From positions 62,001-126,000 of the forward strand of contig DAOTCE010000007.1 of NCBI GenBank assembly GCA_035452965.1: 64,000 bases of DNA, in the 5' to 3' direction. Positions 52,073 to 60,560 of the stretch are shown here, in pieces (position 1 is the stretch's first letter; each line of letters opens with the position of its first letter). This stretch comes from Candidatus Paceibacterota bacterium (GTDB taxonomy: Bacteria; Verrucomicrobiota; Verrucomicrobiia; Limisphaerales; UBA8199). Made by a program: the position numbers and the translations under genes. The notes under the pieces were generated by a model. That model searched no databases. It was not told where the DNA came from and saw only the letters and a program-made list of their open reading frames with translations.

Positions 52073-53725
52073 ATGAGTGCAGACGATAACCGGCCCTCCC
52101 AAGGCGGCGCCACGGCACCCGGCCCGGAGGCGCGGCGCTTTTTCGTTGGCTTGTGGGGACTGTGGATTCTCCTGCTGTCGGCCTGTGCCGCCCCTTCCTG
52201 TCTCGCGACAGGCGTCACTCTCATCACCCACGGCTTCAACTCGGACGCCGACGACTGGGTGCGGGGCATGGCAGACAGTATCCCCAGCAACATCCGCTTC
52301 CCGGGAACGCAGTTCACCACCTACAAGATAATCCTCACAAGCGATGGAAACTACCAGTGCTCCCGCGCCAGCGGCAACGCGCCCACTCTGACCGATTCGG
52401 GAGAGATCATCGTTCGACTTGATTGGAGCCAGATGGCCGGGACTCTTTTCCCGCCTTCTGGCGGTAGTAGCACTTATTACGTGGCCCAGATTGCAAGCCA
52501 AGTGCTCCAAGACGCCAACGCCATTTCCGAGCTGGGCGGCCATGCCCTGGCGGAGTTCCCTCTTCATTTGGCTGGCCATAGTCGCGGCGGCTCGCTCATC
52601 AATGAAATCACCCGCCTTCTAGGCACCAACGGCCTTTGGGTTGACCACCTCAGCTCGCTCGATCCCCACCCTCTCAACAACGACGGCAATAATGACTGGC
52701 TCTTCGCCACGGTTGATGCCTCCGCGTCGAGTACTTTTGCCAATGTTCTGTTCCGCGACAACTACTGGCAGGGGCTTGGCGACAACTTGTTCGTCCCCAA
52801 CGGAAAACCCGCCTCCGGAGCCTATAATCGCGAGCTGACCATTCTGTCCGAGGGCTACGATAATCCTCATTCGAATGTGCACCTCTGGTATCATGGCACC
52901 TTGGATTGGCGAACGCCCACGAGCGACGGCAGCGCCTCAATCACCAGCGACGAACGCATAAGCTGGTGGGTGGCTTATGAGGACCAGGGTGTGGTCGCCG
53001 GCTTCAACTGCAGTCTCATCGGCGGCGCAGACCGCCTAAGCCCGGACCAGCCGCTCGGTCCTGGCTTCCCTGCCATCCAGGACGGCTACAATCAGTATTG
53101 GGACCTCGGCCTCGGCACCGCGGCCAACCGCACTGCGCTGCCGGCAAACAACGGCACCTGGCCCAATCTCATCAAGTTTAACCGCGTGGATACCAACGCC
53201 GTCGTCCAAGGCCAGAGCCTTTGGATCAAGTTCTATTACCAGTGGGCCAGGCCCAACACCACCAACGCGACAGTAAGCTTTTACCTGGACGACGACTTCA
53301 ACCCCCTCAATTTCAATCAGAAATTCCTCAAGCAGATAAGCGTTCCCGGCAACGGCGCTTCCTTTGTCAGTTATGCCAATGCCAGCCTCACGCTGGACCC
53401 CACCAACGCGGCACCTGGCTACCACGCCCTCTATGCCAGCATTACGGGCGGCGGCCTGACCCGACACTTGTACGCCCCCGAGCTCGTGGAGTTGGTTCCC
53501 TCGCCTCAACCCCCGACGCTGGACATCTGGAAGGTGAGTGAGTCGCGATACCGGATTGCGGTGAACGCCCAACCCGGCCAGAACATCGTGCTGGAGAATT
53601 CAACGGATCTCCAAACTTGGTCGGCGCTGGCAACCAATTCCATCGAGACCCCCCCCTGGCTCTACACCAACAGCCCTCCATCGAGTCCCAACCAGCGCTT
53701 CTATCGAGCCGTATTAAGCCCGTAA
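52073..53725 (+). CDS. secreted alpha/beta hydrolase (lipase-like) with C-terminal beta domains
   Basis: 550 residues. Signal/anchor GLWGLWILLLSACAAPSCLA after a 20-residue n-region. The hydrolase domain starts GVTLITHGFNSDADDW (oxyanion region) and has the nucleophile elbow LAGHSRGGSLINEI (Ser170); LDPHPLNNDGNNDW and the later NVHLWYHGT supply the probable acid and His. From about residue 325 two beta modules follow: one with SLWIKFYYQWARPNTTNATVSFYLDDDFN, and a terminal one ending NQRFYRAVLSP, similar to the ends of the C10 and M23 proteins of this window. It is exported; the substrate (lipid ester or carbohydrate ester) is unknown. Repeat copy D lies 134 bp downstream. Confidence 0.82.
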   Translation: MSADDNRPSQGGATAPGPEARRFFVGLWGLWILLLSACAAPSCLATGVTLITHGFNSDADDWVRGMADSIPSNIRFPGTQFTTYKIILTSDGNYQCSRASGNAPTLTDSGEIIVRLDWSQMAGTLFPPSGGSSTYYVAQIASQVLQDANAISELGGHALAEFPLHLAGHSRGGSLINEITRLLGTNGLWVDHLSSLDPHPLNNDGNNDWLFATVDASASSTFANVLFRDNYWQGLGDNLFVPNGKPASGAYNRELTILSEGYDNPHSNVHLWYHGTLDWRTPTSDGSASITSDERISWWVAYEDQGVVAGFNCSLIGGADRLSPDQPLGPGFPAIQDGYNQYWDLGLGTAANRTALPANNGTWPNLIKFNRVDTNAVVQGQSLWIKFYYQWARPNTTNATVSFYLDDDFNPLNFNQKFLKQISVPGNGASFVSYANASLTLDPTNAAPGYHALYASITGGGLTRHLYAPELVELVPSPQPPTLDIWKVSESRYRIAVNAQPGQNIVLENSTDLQTWSALATNSIETPPWLYTNSPPSSPNQRFYRAVLSP

Positions 53726-53859
53726 TCGCCTCCCTACGCCCCCGGCGAAGGCCCAAGGGCATCCGAACGAGCCAGGCCAGTCAACAAATACGTGTGCGGC
53801 TGTCCAGCGGGTGTCGGCCCCCCGTGCGGGTATGCTAAAAAGCGACAGGAGCCTGCGAT

Positions 53860-54088
53860 GTGACGGTGCCAATCCGGCGGGACTACGGTGTGGTTCCCAT
53901 GGGGGCCGACCCCCATGGGAACCACACCGGGGTATAACGGGCTTCACAGCGTTGACGCACCAGCACTTCCGGCTTTGGAGCTTGTGACGACGGATGCGCT
54001 CCGGAACTACCACTGTCCTAAAAATGGACATAATGCCGTTTTCCACCGGGAGGGCTGTTCGGTCCAGGAATACTGAACTGTGGTAGTC
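53860..54088 (+). repeat. dispersed palindromic intergenic element, copy D
   Basis: Hairpin at 53888-53927: arms GTGTGGTTCCCATGGGGG / CCCCCATGGGAACCACAC, apical CCGA; two more pairs outside. TGTCC-TAAAAAT-GGACA follows at 54014-54030 (86 nt later), then GGCTGTTCGGTCCAGGAATAC as in copy A. Compared with copies A-C the stem carries three double substitutions that keep pairing. It lies in the 494-bp convergent gap between the alpha/beta hydrolase and the aldo/keto reductase. The rest of that gap (53726-53859, 54089-54219) shows nothing I can name. Confidence 0.85.
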
Positions 54089-54219
54089 ATTTGCACCAGT
54101 TAGCGGATAACCATCCGGCCATCGGCGCCAGTCAGGGTGTAGTGGCAGGTCGCCCATTTCACAGCGTCTTCGGTATCCACGCTATCTGGCGCCGCCGAAG
54201 AGTAGATTTGCCCAGATTG

Positions 54220-55206
54220 CTAGCGGTTCACCGCCTGCATGGCTTGGGCAGGATAGCGATCGCCGGCCACCAAGCCTGTCGTGGCGGATTCGCCGAGGCT
54301 TTTCGCATCACCGGGTGTCAGGTGGACATTCAGTGCCTCCAGGTTTTCTTCCAGGTAAGCTCGCCGTTTGGTGCCAGGGATGGGAATGATGTCCTCGCCC
54401 TGGGCCAGGACCCAGGCCAAGGCTAATTGAGCTGGGGTGCAGCGTTTGGCCTTGGCGGTGCTTTCAATGCGGCGCACCAATTCGAGATTGTGCGTGAGGT
54501 TTTCAGCCTTGAACCGCGGTGCGTTCCGTCGCCAATCACCCTCCGCCAGGTCTTCAAGCTTTCGAATCCTGCCGGTCAGAAAGCCCCGCCCCAGCGGGCT
54601 GTAGGCCACAAAGCCTATGCCCAGTTCCCGGCAAGTGGGCAGAATCTCGGCCTCGACATCGCGCGACCAGAGCGAGTACTCGGTTTGCAGCGCCGCAATG
54701 GGATGAACTTTGACGGCGCGACGAAGGGTCTGCGGCGCGGCTTCCGAGAGCCCGAGATATCGCACCTTGCCAGCAGTCACCAGGTCGCGCATGGCGCCAA
54801 CGGTATCTTCGATGGGGACTTGCGGGTCAACGCGGTGCTGGTAGTAGAGATCAATGACCTCCAAGCCGAGCCGCCTCAGGCTGGCATCGCAGGCGGAGCG
54901 CACATAAGCGGGTCGGCCGTTCACGCCGAGGTAGTTTCCGGCGGCGTCGCGGACATTGCCAAACTTGGTGGCCAACACCACCTGGCCGCGTCGGTCCCGG
55001 ATGGCTTTGCCAACCAGTATCTCATTGGCGCCAATGCCGTACATGTCCGCCGTATCGAGAAAAGTCGCGCCCAGGTCCAGCGCGCGGTGGATTGTGGCCA
55101 TGGCCTCCTTTTCGTCGCCCGGCCCATAAAACTCCGACATGCCCATGCAACCCAATCCGATGGCCGAAACTGATAATCCGCTCTTGCCAAGTTGTCGCGT
55201 CTTCAT
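54220..55206 (-). CDS. aldo/keto reductase
   Basis: 328 residues from the ATG at 55206 (MKTRQLGKSGLSVSAIGLGCMGMSEFYG), with AGGA just upstream; the frame runs to 55290. Catalytic tetrad: Asp and Tyr in FLDTADMYG, Lys in VLATKFG, His in DLYYQHRVD. Cofactor-binding EYSLWSRDVE and the late IPIPGTKRRAYLEEN. Belongs to the Tas/YajO-like or AKR13 group, which reduce aldehydes with NADPH. It stands alone with repeat copy D downstream. Confidence 0.93.
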   Translation of the reverse strand: MKTRQLGKSGLSVSAIGLGCMGMSEFYGPGDEKEAMATIHRALDLGATFLDTADMYGIGANEILVGKAIRDRRGQVVLATKFGNVRDAAGNYLGVNGRPAYVRSACDASLRRLGLEVIDLYYQHRVDPQVPIEDTVGAMRDLVTAGKVRYLGLSEAAPQTLRRAVKVHPIAALQTEYSLWSRDVEAEILPTCRELGIGFVAYSPLGRGFLTGRIRKLEDLAEGDWRRNAPRFKAENLTHNLELVRRIESTAKAKRCTPAQLALAWVLAQGEDIIPIPGTKRRAYLEENLEALNVHLTPGDAKSLGESATTGLVAGDRYPAQAMQAVNR

Positions 55207-55460
55207 ATGTCCTCGCAGTCTCTTTTCTTCCCCGCTAGTTCGCCAAGGGAACCATAGCACGCCTCTACCGGTTAGTCTGCCGAAACACAAAAGGCGCGAA
55301 ATGGAAGTCGCACAGCCCGGCGGCAGCGCCCTGAATCGGTTGCGCCGCCATTGAGGGGCAGGTTTGTGGGCTCTGACAGCAACACTGTGAGGTGACTACG
55401 CCTGTGACCCGACTGGAGGCCCCACACCCTCAACGCTGCGCCCGGCAGCTCCTCCGATCT

Positions 55461-56441
55461 TCACCGAGCGAAAAGGCGTCGGATTACTTCTTCGATTGGA
55501 ACTTCCTGGATGTCAATGTCGCTGACCGGGAGTTCGTCAAGCAGCGCTTTGCACACGGGGATCACCCGGTCGCGCTTGACCCTGAGCTGTATGCCTCCCA
55601 GGTTATGCGCCACGACCTCACCGTACTTGCCCAGTTGGGCGCCTGAGAGATTTGCTCCGCCCGCGCATTGAATGGTGACCAGTTTGGAATCCGCGAAACG
55701 GTCCACCACCTCGGTCAGGCGGCCATCGAAGAAGATCCTGCCGTGATCAATAATAATGACTCGCTCGCAAAGCTCCTGAATGTCGGTCATGTAATGACTC
55801 GTCAACAGGATCGTCGTCCCGCGCCTGGCGTTGTGTTCCCGCAGAAACTCCCGCACAATCTTCTGGGAAACCACGTCCATACCAATGGTTGGCTCATCCA
55901 GAAACAGGACCTTCGGCTGATGCAGCAGGACTGCGATCAATTCCATCTTTGTGCGTTCGCCGAGCGAGAGTTCGCGAACACTGACGTTGAGCTTGTCGCG
56001 CACGGCCAGCAACTCGCTCATCTCCGCGACCGTACGCTCCAGCGTCGAGGCGGGGATGCCATAGATCTTGGCGTTTAGTTCGAGCGACTCCCGCGCAGGC
56101 AAATCCCACCAGAGCTGGTTCTTTTGGCCGAGCAACAGCGCAAATTGCCGACGATAGCCATCTTCGCGCTTCCAGGGAACATAACCAAGCACGCGGGCCG
56201 AACCAATGGTGGGATAAAGCAGGCCAGCCAGCATTTTCAGGGTCGTCGTCTTGCCGGCCCCGTTGGGCCCCAGGAAGCCCACCAACTCGCCGGGTTGGAT
56301 GGTGAAGCTGACGTCCTTAACGGCAACGATTTGTTCGTACTTCCGACGGAACAGGCCCCGGACAGCGCCCGAGAACCCCGGTTGCTTCTTGTAGGTGCGG
56401 AAAGCCTTGGTCAGGCTGCTTACTTCAACGGCGGCGCTCAA
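55461..56441 (-). CDS. ABC transporter ATP-binding protein (ABC-2 export type), no permease nearby
   Basis: 326 residues. Walker A GPNGAGKTTTLKML, Q-loop LLLGQKNQLWWDLP, signature LSLGERTKMELIAVLLHQPKVLFLDEPTIGMD, H-loop LTSHYM. The insertion KKQPGFSGAVRGLFRRKYEQIVAVKDVSF at the front is typical of the COG4586-type exporters that normally work with two ABC-2 permeases. None is present: the next gene is an aldo/keto reductase 254 bp away. Translation starts at a TTG that overlaps the dnaA stop (TTGA, 56438-56441), so it is coupled to dnaA. The substrate is unknown. Confidence 0.88.
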   Translation of the reverse strand: MSAAVEVSSLTKAFRTYKKQPGFSGAVRGLFRRKYEQIVAVKDVSFTIQPGELVGFLGPNGAGKTTTLKMLAGLLYPTIGSARVLGYVPWKREDGYRRQFALLLGQKNQLWWDLPARESLELNAKIYGIPASTLERTVAEMSELLAVRDKLNVSVRELSLGERTKMELIAVLLHQPKVLFLDEPTIGMDVVSQKIVREFLREHNARRGTTILLTSHYMTDIQELCERVIIIDHGRIFFDGRLTEVVDRFADSKLVTIQCAGGANLSGAQLGKYGEVVAHNLGGIQLRVKRDRVIPVCKALLDELPVSDIDIQEVPIEEVIRRLFAR

Positions 56442-57799
56442 CGCATGAGCTGTTTTTCCAGGTAGCTGACAACCTGCCGGACACTCGGATCCACTTCCAT
56501 GCGGTCTTTGACCAGCCGACAGGCGTGCAGCACGGTCCCGTGGTCGCGCCCGCCAAAGGCGTCACCGATCGCGCTCAGCGACTTCTCGGTCATCTGGCGC
56601 GAGAGGAACATGGCAACCTGACGCGGGAAAGCGATGCTCTCCGGCCGCCGGCGGCTGGTCATGTCCGCCAAGCGGATGTCGTAATGTTCGGCGACCCGCT
56701 TTTGAATCACTTCAATGTTGATCGAGTAGCGGCCTTCCTCGTTGAGAATCTCACGCAACAACCCTTCGACTATCTCGAGGCTCAGCTTCTTGCCGATCAG
56801 GGCGGCGTAGGAAGCCACGCGAACCAACGCCCCTTCGAGGCGCCGGATATTGGTGCGAATGCGGTTGGCCAGGAATTCCATGATGTCCTCCGGCAGTTGG
56901 ACACCCATGATCTGGGCTTTCTTTTGCAGGATCGCCAGGCGTGTTTCGACGTCGGGCGGTTGCAGGTCCGCAACCAACCCCCACTCGAAGCGCGACATGA
57001 GCCGATGCTCCAGGTTTTGAATCTCGCTGGCGGGCCGGTCGCAGGTCAGCACGATTTGTTTGTGCCCTTCGTGCAAGGCGTTGAAAGTGTGAAAGAACTC
57101 CTCCTGAATCCGCTCTTTGCCCGCCAGGAACTGGATGTCGTCAATCAGCAACACATCTGTCTGGCGGTACTTCTTGCGGAAACGAACAAGTTGGTTGTTT
57201 TGAATGCCGTCAATGTACTCATTGGTGAACCGCTCGGACGAAACGTAGGCAACTCTCGCTCCCTTCCGGCTCGCCACAACATGTTGCCCAATGGCATGCA
57301 ACAGATGGGTCTTGCCTAATCCCACTCCGCTGTAAAGGAACAACGGATTATACGCCTTGGCCGGCGCTTGCGCTACCGCCAGCGCAGCGGCATAAGCAAA
57401 GTTGTTATTATTGCCGACGACGAAGGTCTCAAAAGTGTTCTTGGAATTGAAGGCCGGTTCCTGGCTGGATTGGATTCGCTCCGGGGCGGCCCCAGCAGCC
57501 TTCTTCCTGGCCGGGACCGATTGCGACGCCGGGCCGCCCGCGCCGGTCGCTGCCGCCACTTTAAACTTAACCTGGAGTTGCCGCCCGGACGCAACCGCCA
57601 TCACATCCTGCAACAAGTCCATGTAGTTATCCTTCAGCCAGACCTCACAGAAGTCATTGGCCACCTCAAGCGTTATGCTGCCGTTCTCTTGCGCACAGGC
57701 ACGCAATGGTGCGAACCAAAGATTGTAGGTATCCGCGCTCAGCATCGAGCGAAGATGCTCCCGTGCTGCGTTCCAAATTCTCTCTGCGGAAGTTTGCAT
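56438..57799 (-). CDS. dnaA: chromosomal replication initiator DnaA
   Basis: 453 residues. N-terminal domain I (WNAAREHLRSMLSADTYNLWFAPL), a linker, then the AAA+ domain with NTFETFVVGNNNNFAYAAALAVA, Walker A GVGLGKTHLLHAIG, Walker B VLLIDDIQFLAGK, and domain IV with the DNA-binding signature GGRDHGTVLHACRLVKDR. GGGAG lies 6 nt before the ATG. It initiates replication at oriC. dnaN, rpmH and other usual neighbours are absent; instead the gene is coupled to an ABC ATPase. The 403-bp upstream region holds one DnaA-box match. Confidence 0.96.
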   Translation of the reverse strand: MQTSAERIWNAAREHLRSMLSADTYNLWFAPLRACAQENGSITLEVANDFCEVWLKDNYMDLLQDVMAVASGRQLQVKFKVAAATGAGGPASQSVPARKKAAGAAPERIQSSQEPAFNSKNTFETFVVGNNNNFAYAAALAVAQAPAKAYNPLFLYSGVGLGKTHLLHAIGQHVVASRKGARVAYVSSERFTNEYIDGIQNNQLVRFRKKYRQTDVLLIDDIQFLAGKERIQEEFFHTFNALHEGHKQIVLTCDRPASEIQNLEHRLMSRFEWGLVADLQPPDVETRLAILQKKAQIMGVQLPEDIMEFLANRIRTNIRRLEGALVRVASYAALIGKKLSLEIVEGLLREILNEEGRYSINIEVIQKRVAEHYDIRLADMTSRRRPESIAFPRQVAMFLSRQMTEKSLSAIGDAFGGRDHGTVLHACRLVKDRMEVDPSVRQVVSYLEKQLMR

Positions 57800-58202
57800 T
57801 TTTTCTCCCGAAAGCCCTTATTTTGGGCACTTTATTCACTTAGCCACTTACCGCACTCTAAAGGCTGCCTCTGCCTCTTGCTCCTGCCAACAATCCGACT
57901 CCATGCCAACTAAAAAGGTGTTTCATATCGAATCTTCCAATCTGCTCAAATCTGATATCTACTGTATGTTGCGAAATATCAACGACTTATGACGGATACC
58001 CACTTCTGCTCCCAGCCCAGTCTGATCGGGGCCCTGATTGCTGAGGCCCCACTGCTGCCCCGGACGATGTTTTTAGGTAATGCAGCCCACGGTTGCGAGG
58101 ACAAGATATTAACTCTTATTAACGAGTTATTCACAGGCCAATTTTCCCCAGTAAAATCAGGCTATTTCCATTTCTTCGTCGAGAAAGCAGCCGTCCAACG
58201 GT
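57800..58202. other. dnaA upstream region with one DnaA-box match (weak oriC candidate)
   Basis: The AT content is higher than in flanking genes. TTATTCACA (58127-58135) fits the TTATNCACA DnaA-box consensus and is adjoined by the inverted repeat TAACTC-N8-GAGTTA (58110-58129). TTATTCACT at 57832-57840 is a one-mismatch box. Only one good box is too few for a confident origin; it could equally serve dnaA autoregulation. A 91-codon + frame (57989-58264) overlaps glnB and is not believed. Confidence 0.35.
57922..57949 (-). promoter_or_regulatory. possible sigma-70 promoter of dnaA
   Basis: On the minus strand TTGAGC (57944-57949), 16-nt spacer, TATGAA (57922-57927), about 120 nt before the dnaA ATG. 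Moderate consensus match; the same hexamers occur before the REC-GAF-PAS kinase. Confidence 0.3.
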
Positions 58203-58541
58203 TCATACTGCTTGCTCGCCGGTCTCTTCGGTCCGAATCCGAATTGCGTTCTCGATCGTACTGACAAAGACCTTTCCGTCCCCAATCTTGCCCGTCTTAG
58301 CGGCCTTGACGATTGCCTCAACAGCACCCGTGACCTGGCTGTCTCCCAAAACGACTTCAATCTTTATTTTTGGCAGAAAATCCACCGTGTACTCACTGCC
58401 GCGATAGATCTCAGTGTGCCCTTTTTGCCGGCCAAACCCCTTAACCTCCGACACAGTCATGCCCTCGACCCCCAAGCCTGACAGAGCCTCTTTGACGTCC
58501 TCCAGCTTGAAAGGTTTAATGATGGCCTCAATCTTCTTCAT
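58203..58541 (-). CDS. glnB: nitrogen regulatory protein P-II
   Basis: 112 residues, standard length. It senses 2-oxoglutarate and ATP/ADP and signals nitrogen status to GlnD/NtrB or AmtB. Signatures: KKIEAIIKPFKLEDVKEAL, T-loop EVKGFGRQKGHTEIYRGSEYTVDFLPK with the uridylylation site Tyr51, and GKIGDGKVFVSTIENAIRIRTEETGEQAV. No amtB or glnA next to it, which fits GlnB better than GlnK. A plausible promoter lies about 27 nt upstream. Confidence 0.95.
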   Translation of the reverse strand: MKKIEAIIKPFKLEDVKEALSGLGVEGMTVSEVKGFGRQKGHTEIYRGSEYTVDFLPKIKIEVVLGDSQVTGAVEAIVKAAKTGKIGDGKVFVSTIENAIRIRTEETGEQAV

Positions 58542-59114
58542 GTCATGGTTCCGCTTTGCGAAAACAGATTCTACTACTCAACGCGGAACTGTAAACAGGA
58601 ATGTTGGAAATATCTTCGAAGTTTCCGTTTTCACCTCCGACTCCAGCCCAAACTCCTCGATGCCGCTTCTGGAACGGACCGCACGTGCAAGCGCCTTGCT
58701 TATCTGAGTGAGTAGTATTTTCTAATTAAGAATTGACCGAGGTTGCGGCCCGTGATTGATTCGCTGTTGTTTACAGCCCTTGAGATTATTGGGCAGCCGC
58801 ATTGCGTTCTTTGCCTGTCGGCTGCTGATTTCGACCTTGGTCCCGGGTATAGGCCTTGGTTGATGTTCTCCTTGATCCTACTATTGTACCGATTCGACTT
58901 TTCCCGGGCTTTGCGGTCATCCTCCGGCCGTCTAGCCCGGTTTCGTTGTCCGCGGTCACGTGCTACGGATTGCGCACACACAGCGAATTACCGGCCGCCT
59001 CAGTAGGTGCCTCACGTACAGGCAGTAAGTCGCGTTTGTAGTCGCCCGAGAAGTCGCATAACACCTGGGGACAATTCAGTTGCCCCGCCATACGAATCCG
59101 GGCATCTGTGAAGC
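58542..59114. other. 573-bp divergent gap between glnB and the SGNH lipoprotein gene
   Basis: Apart from the glnB promoter I see no gene. The middle (58690-58790) is AT-rich. Frames of 87-93 codons exist on both strands (58700-59006) and overlap each other; neither has a recognisable domain or SD. A small RNA cannot be excluded. Confidence 0.4.
58568..58595 (-). promoter_or_regulatory. probable sigma-70 promoter of glnB
   Basis: On the minus strand TTTACA (58590-58595), 16-nt spacer, TAGAAT (58568-58573), about 27 nt from the ATG. 5/6 matches in both boxes. No sigma-54 type GG-N10-GC element was seen. Confidence 0.5.
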
Positions 59115-60182
59115 ATGCCCAAATGGAAATCGTTGACTGCCCTAGCCGGAGTGCCGGTCCTGACGGTACTATTGAACGGATGCGGAGGCCTGTGCCCGCG
59201 TTGCGCGCTGGAATTTCAAATCGGCGAATCACTTGTCCTTGTGGGAGAGACTCCAGCTAACCTGGCTTTCCCCCCGTCTGCCTCCCGGCCCGTAGCGGTC
59301 CGCAGCACCTATCGGGAAGGGCTGTCTCAGACCATCCAATACGAGCAGGGACGAGACTACCTGTTGGAGGCGCCCAACAGAATCCGCCGGGCTCCCGACT
59401 CACGCATCCCGGACTTCGGCACCAACATCCTCTTCGGCAAAGAGGATTTTCGACACGAACAGTGGCCGGGTTTTGGCAACGGGCCGTTCTTCGTATATGT
59501 GGACTATGCGCATTCGGAGAAATGGGTGAGGCCGGCCGCCCACCCTGACCTCCGCGCGGCGCAATTGCCCAACACGCAACAGAGGCTGCAGGCCGGACGG
59601 CAGGTGCGCATAGTTGCTTTTGGGGACAGCATCACCGCCGGCGGGGACACCTCGGAGCCGGGGTTGATTTTCTGGGAACGGTGGGCGACGGCACTCCGAG
59701 CCAAGTACCCGGGCGCCAGCATTGACATCACCAACGGGGCAACGGGCGGGGACTCCACCATCCAGGGCATGCAGCGCTTGCCGGAGAAAGTGCTTCAGCA
59801 GAAGCCGGACTTGGTCTTGGTCGGCTTTGGTATGAACGACCACAACCGTGAGGGGTTTGGTGTGCCGCTGGATGTTTTTGCCGCGAACCTAAGATCCATG
59901 ATTGAGCGGATTCGTTCCGAGACAGGAGCAGAAGTTGTACTGTTTTCCGCCTTTCCACCAAACCCAAAGTGGCATTACGGCTCACACAACATGGCCGCCT
60001 ATGCTGACGCAACTGAGCGCGTGGCGCTGGCGGAGCGCTGCGCCTTCGCCGACGTCTATCACCTCTGGATGACTGTCGCGTCCCGGAAGAAGCCCGAGGA
60101 TCTCCTGGGCAATAACATAAATCATCCCAACGACTACGGGCACTGGCTCTACTTCCAAGCCCTGCAGGCGGTAGGCTTGTAG
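59115..60182 (+). CDS. SGNH/GDSL-family lipoprotein hydrolase
   Basis: 355 residues. Lipoprotein-like signal SLTALAGVPVLTVLLNGCGG (Cys23). An N-terminal beta region (~30-150) precedes the SGNH hydrolase domain: block I RIVAFGDSITAGGDTS (Ser172), block II Gly in NGATGGDSTIQGM, block III VGFGMNDHN, and the Asp/His of block V in NNINHPNDYGHWLYFQAL. All catalytic blocks are intact, in contrast to the GDSL-like protein at 45371. Such proteins with an N-terminal jelly-roll often deacetylate carbohydrates at the cell surface. Substrate not known. Confidence 0.88.
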   Translation: MPKWKSLTALAGVPVLTVLLNGCGGLCPRCALEFQIGESLVLVGETPANLAFPPSASRPVAVRSTYREGLSQTIQYEQGRDYLLEAPNRIRRAPDSRIPDFGTNILFGKEDFRHEQWPGFGNGPFFVYVDYAHSEKWVRPAAHPDLRAAQLPNTQQRLQAGRQVRIVAFGDSITAGGDTSEPGLIFWERWATALRAKYPGASIDITNGATGGDSTIQGMQRLPEKVLQQKPDLVLVGFGMNDHNREGFGVPLDVFAANLRSMIERIRSETGAEVVLFSAFPPNPKWHYGSHNMAAYADATERVALAERCAFADVYHLWMTVASRKKPEDLLGNNINHPNDYGHWLYFQALQAVGL

Positions 60183-60251
60183 CGAGTTTCCACCCATCCC
60201 TCCGCCTCGCGCCCAAATCCGAATTGCCAGACGGGGTGTGAGGCGGTGATA

Positions 60252-60560
60252 ATGCGGCCCATGAACACCAAATCTCTGACTGTGGTAGCGCGCTTCATAG
60301 CCAAGCCGGGCAACGAAGACGCTGTGCGGCAGGAATTGCTCTCGCTGGTGGCCCCGAGCCGCAAGGATGCCGGATGCCTGAATTATGATTTGCATCAGGC
60401 TATGGACAATCCCGCACTCTTCCTGTTCCACGAGAACTGGGCCAGCAAAGCGCACCTGGATGCGCACCTGCAAAAGACCGACTTGCAGGCCGCGCTCGGC
60501 CGCGTCGGGCAAATGGTCGCCGAACCACCCCAGGTTTCTCTGTGGCAGAGACTTGGCTGA
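60252..60560 (+). CDS. ABM-domain protein (antibiotic biosynthesis monooxygenase type)
   Basis: 102 residues from the ATG at 60252, chosen because GAGG (60240-60243) lies 8 nt before it; an ATG at 60261 (MNTKSLTVVARF) is the alternative. Dimeric ferredoxin-like ABM fold: LTVVARFIAKPGNEDAVRQELLSLV, DAGCLNYDLHQAMDNPALFLFHENWASKAHLDAHLQ. Related to YgiN quinol monooxygenase and putative ring-modifying enzymes; the reaction is unknown. Its stop codon abuts that of the convergent sulfatase with no base between. Confidence 0.9.
   Translation: MRPMNTKSLTVVARFIAKPGNEDAVRQELLSLVAPSRKDAGCLNYDLHQAMDNPALFLFHENWASKAHLDAHLQKTDLQAALGRVGQMVAEPPQVSLWQRLG

Noticed and set aside
57989..58264. 91-codon + frame upstream of dnaA
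   Set aside because: Runs into glnB on the opposite strand, no SD and no family.
58700..59006. Overlapping 87-93 codon frames on both strands
   Set aside because: Mutually overlapping, no recognisable features.
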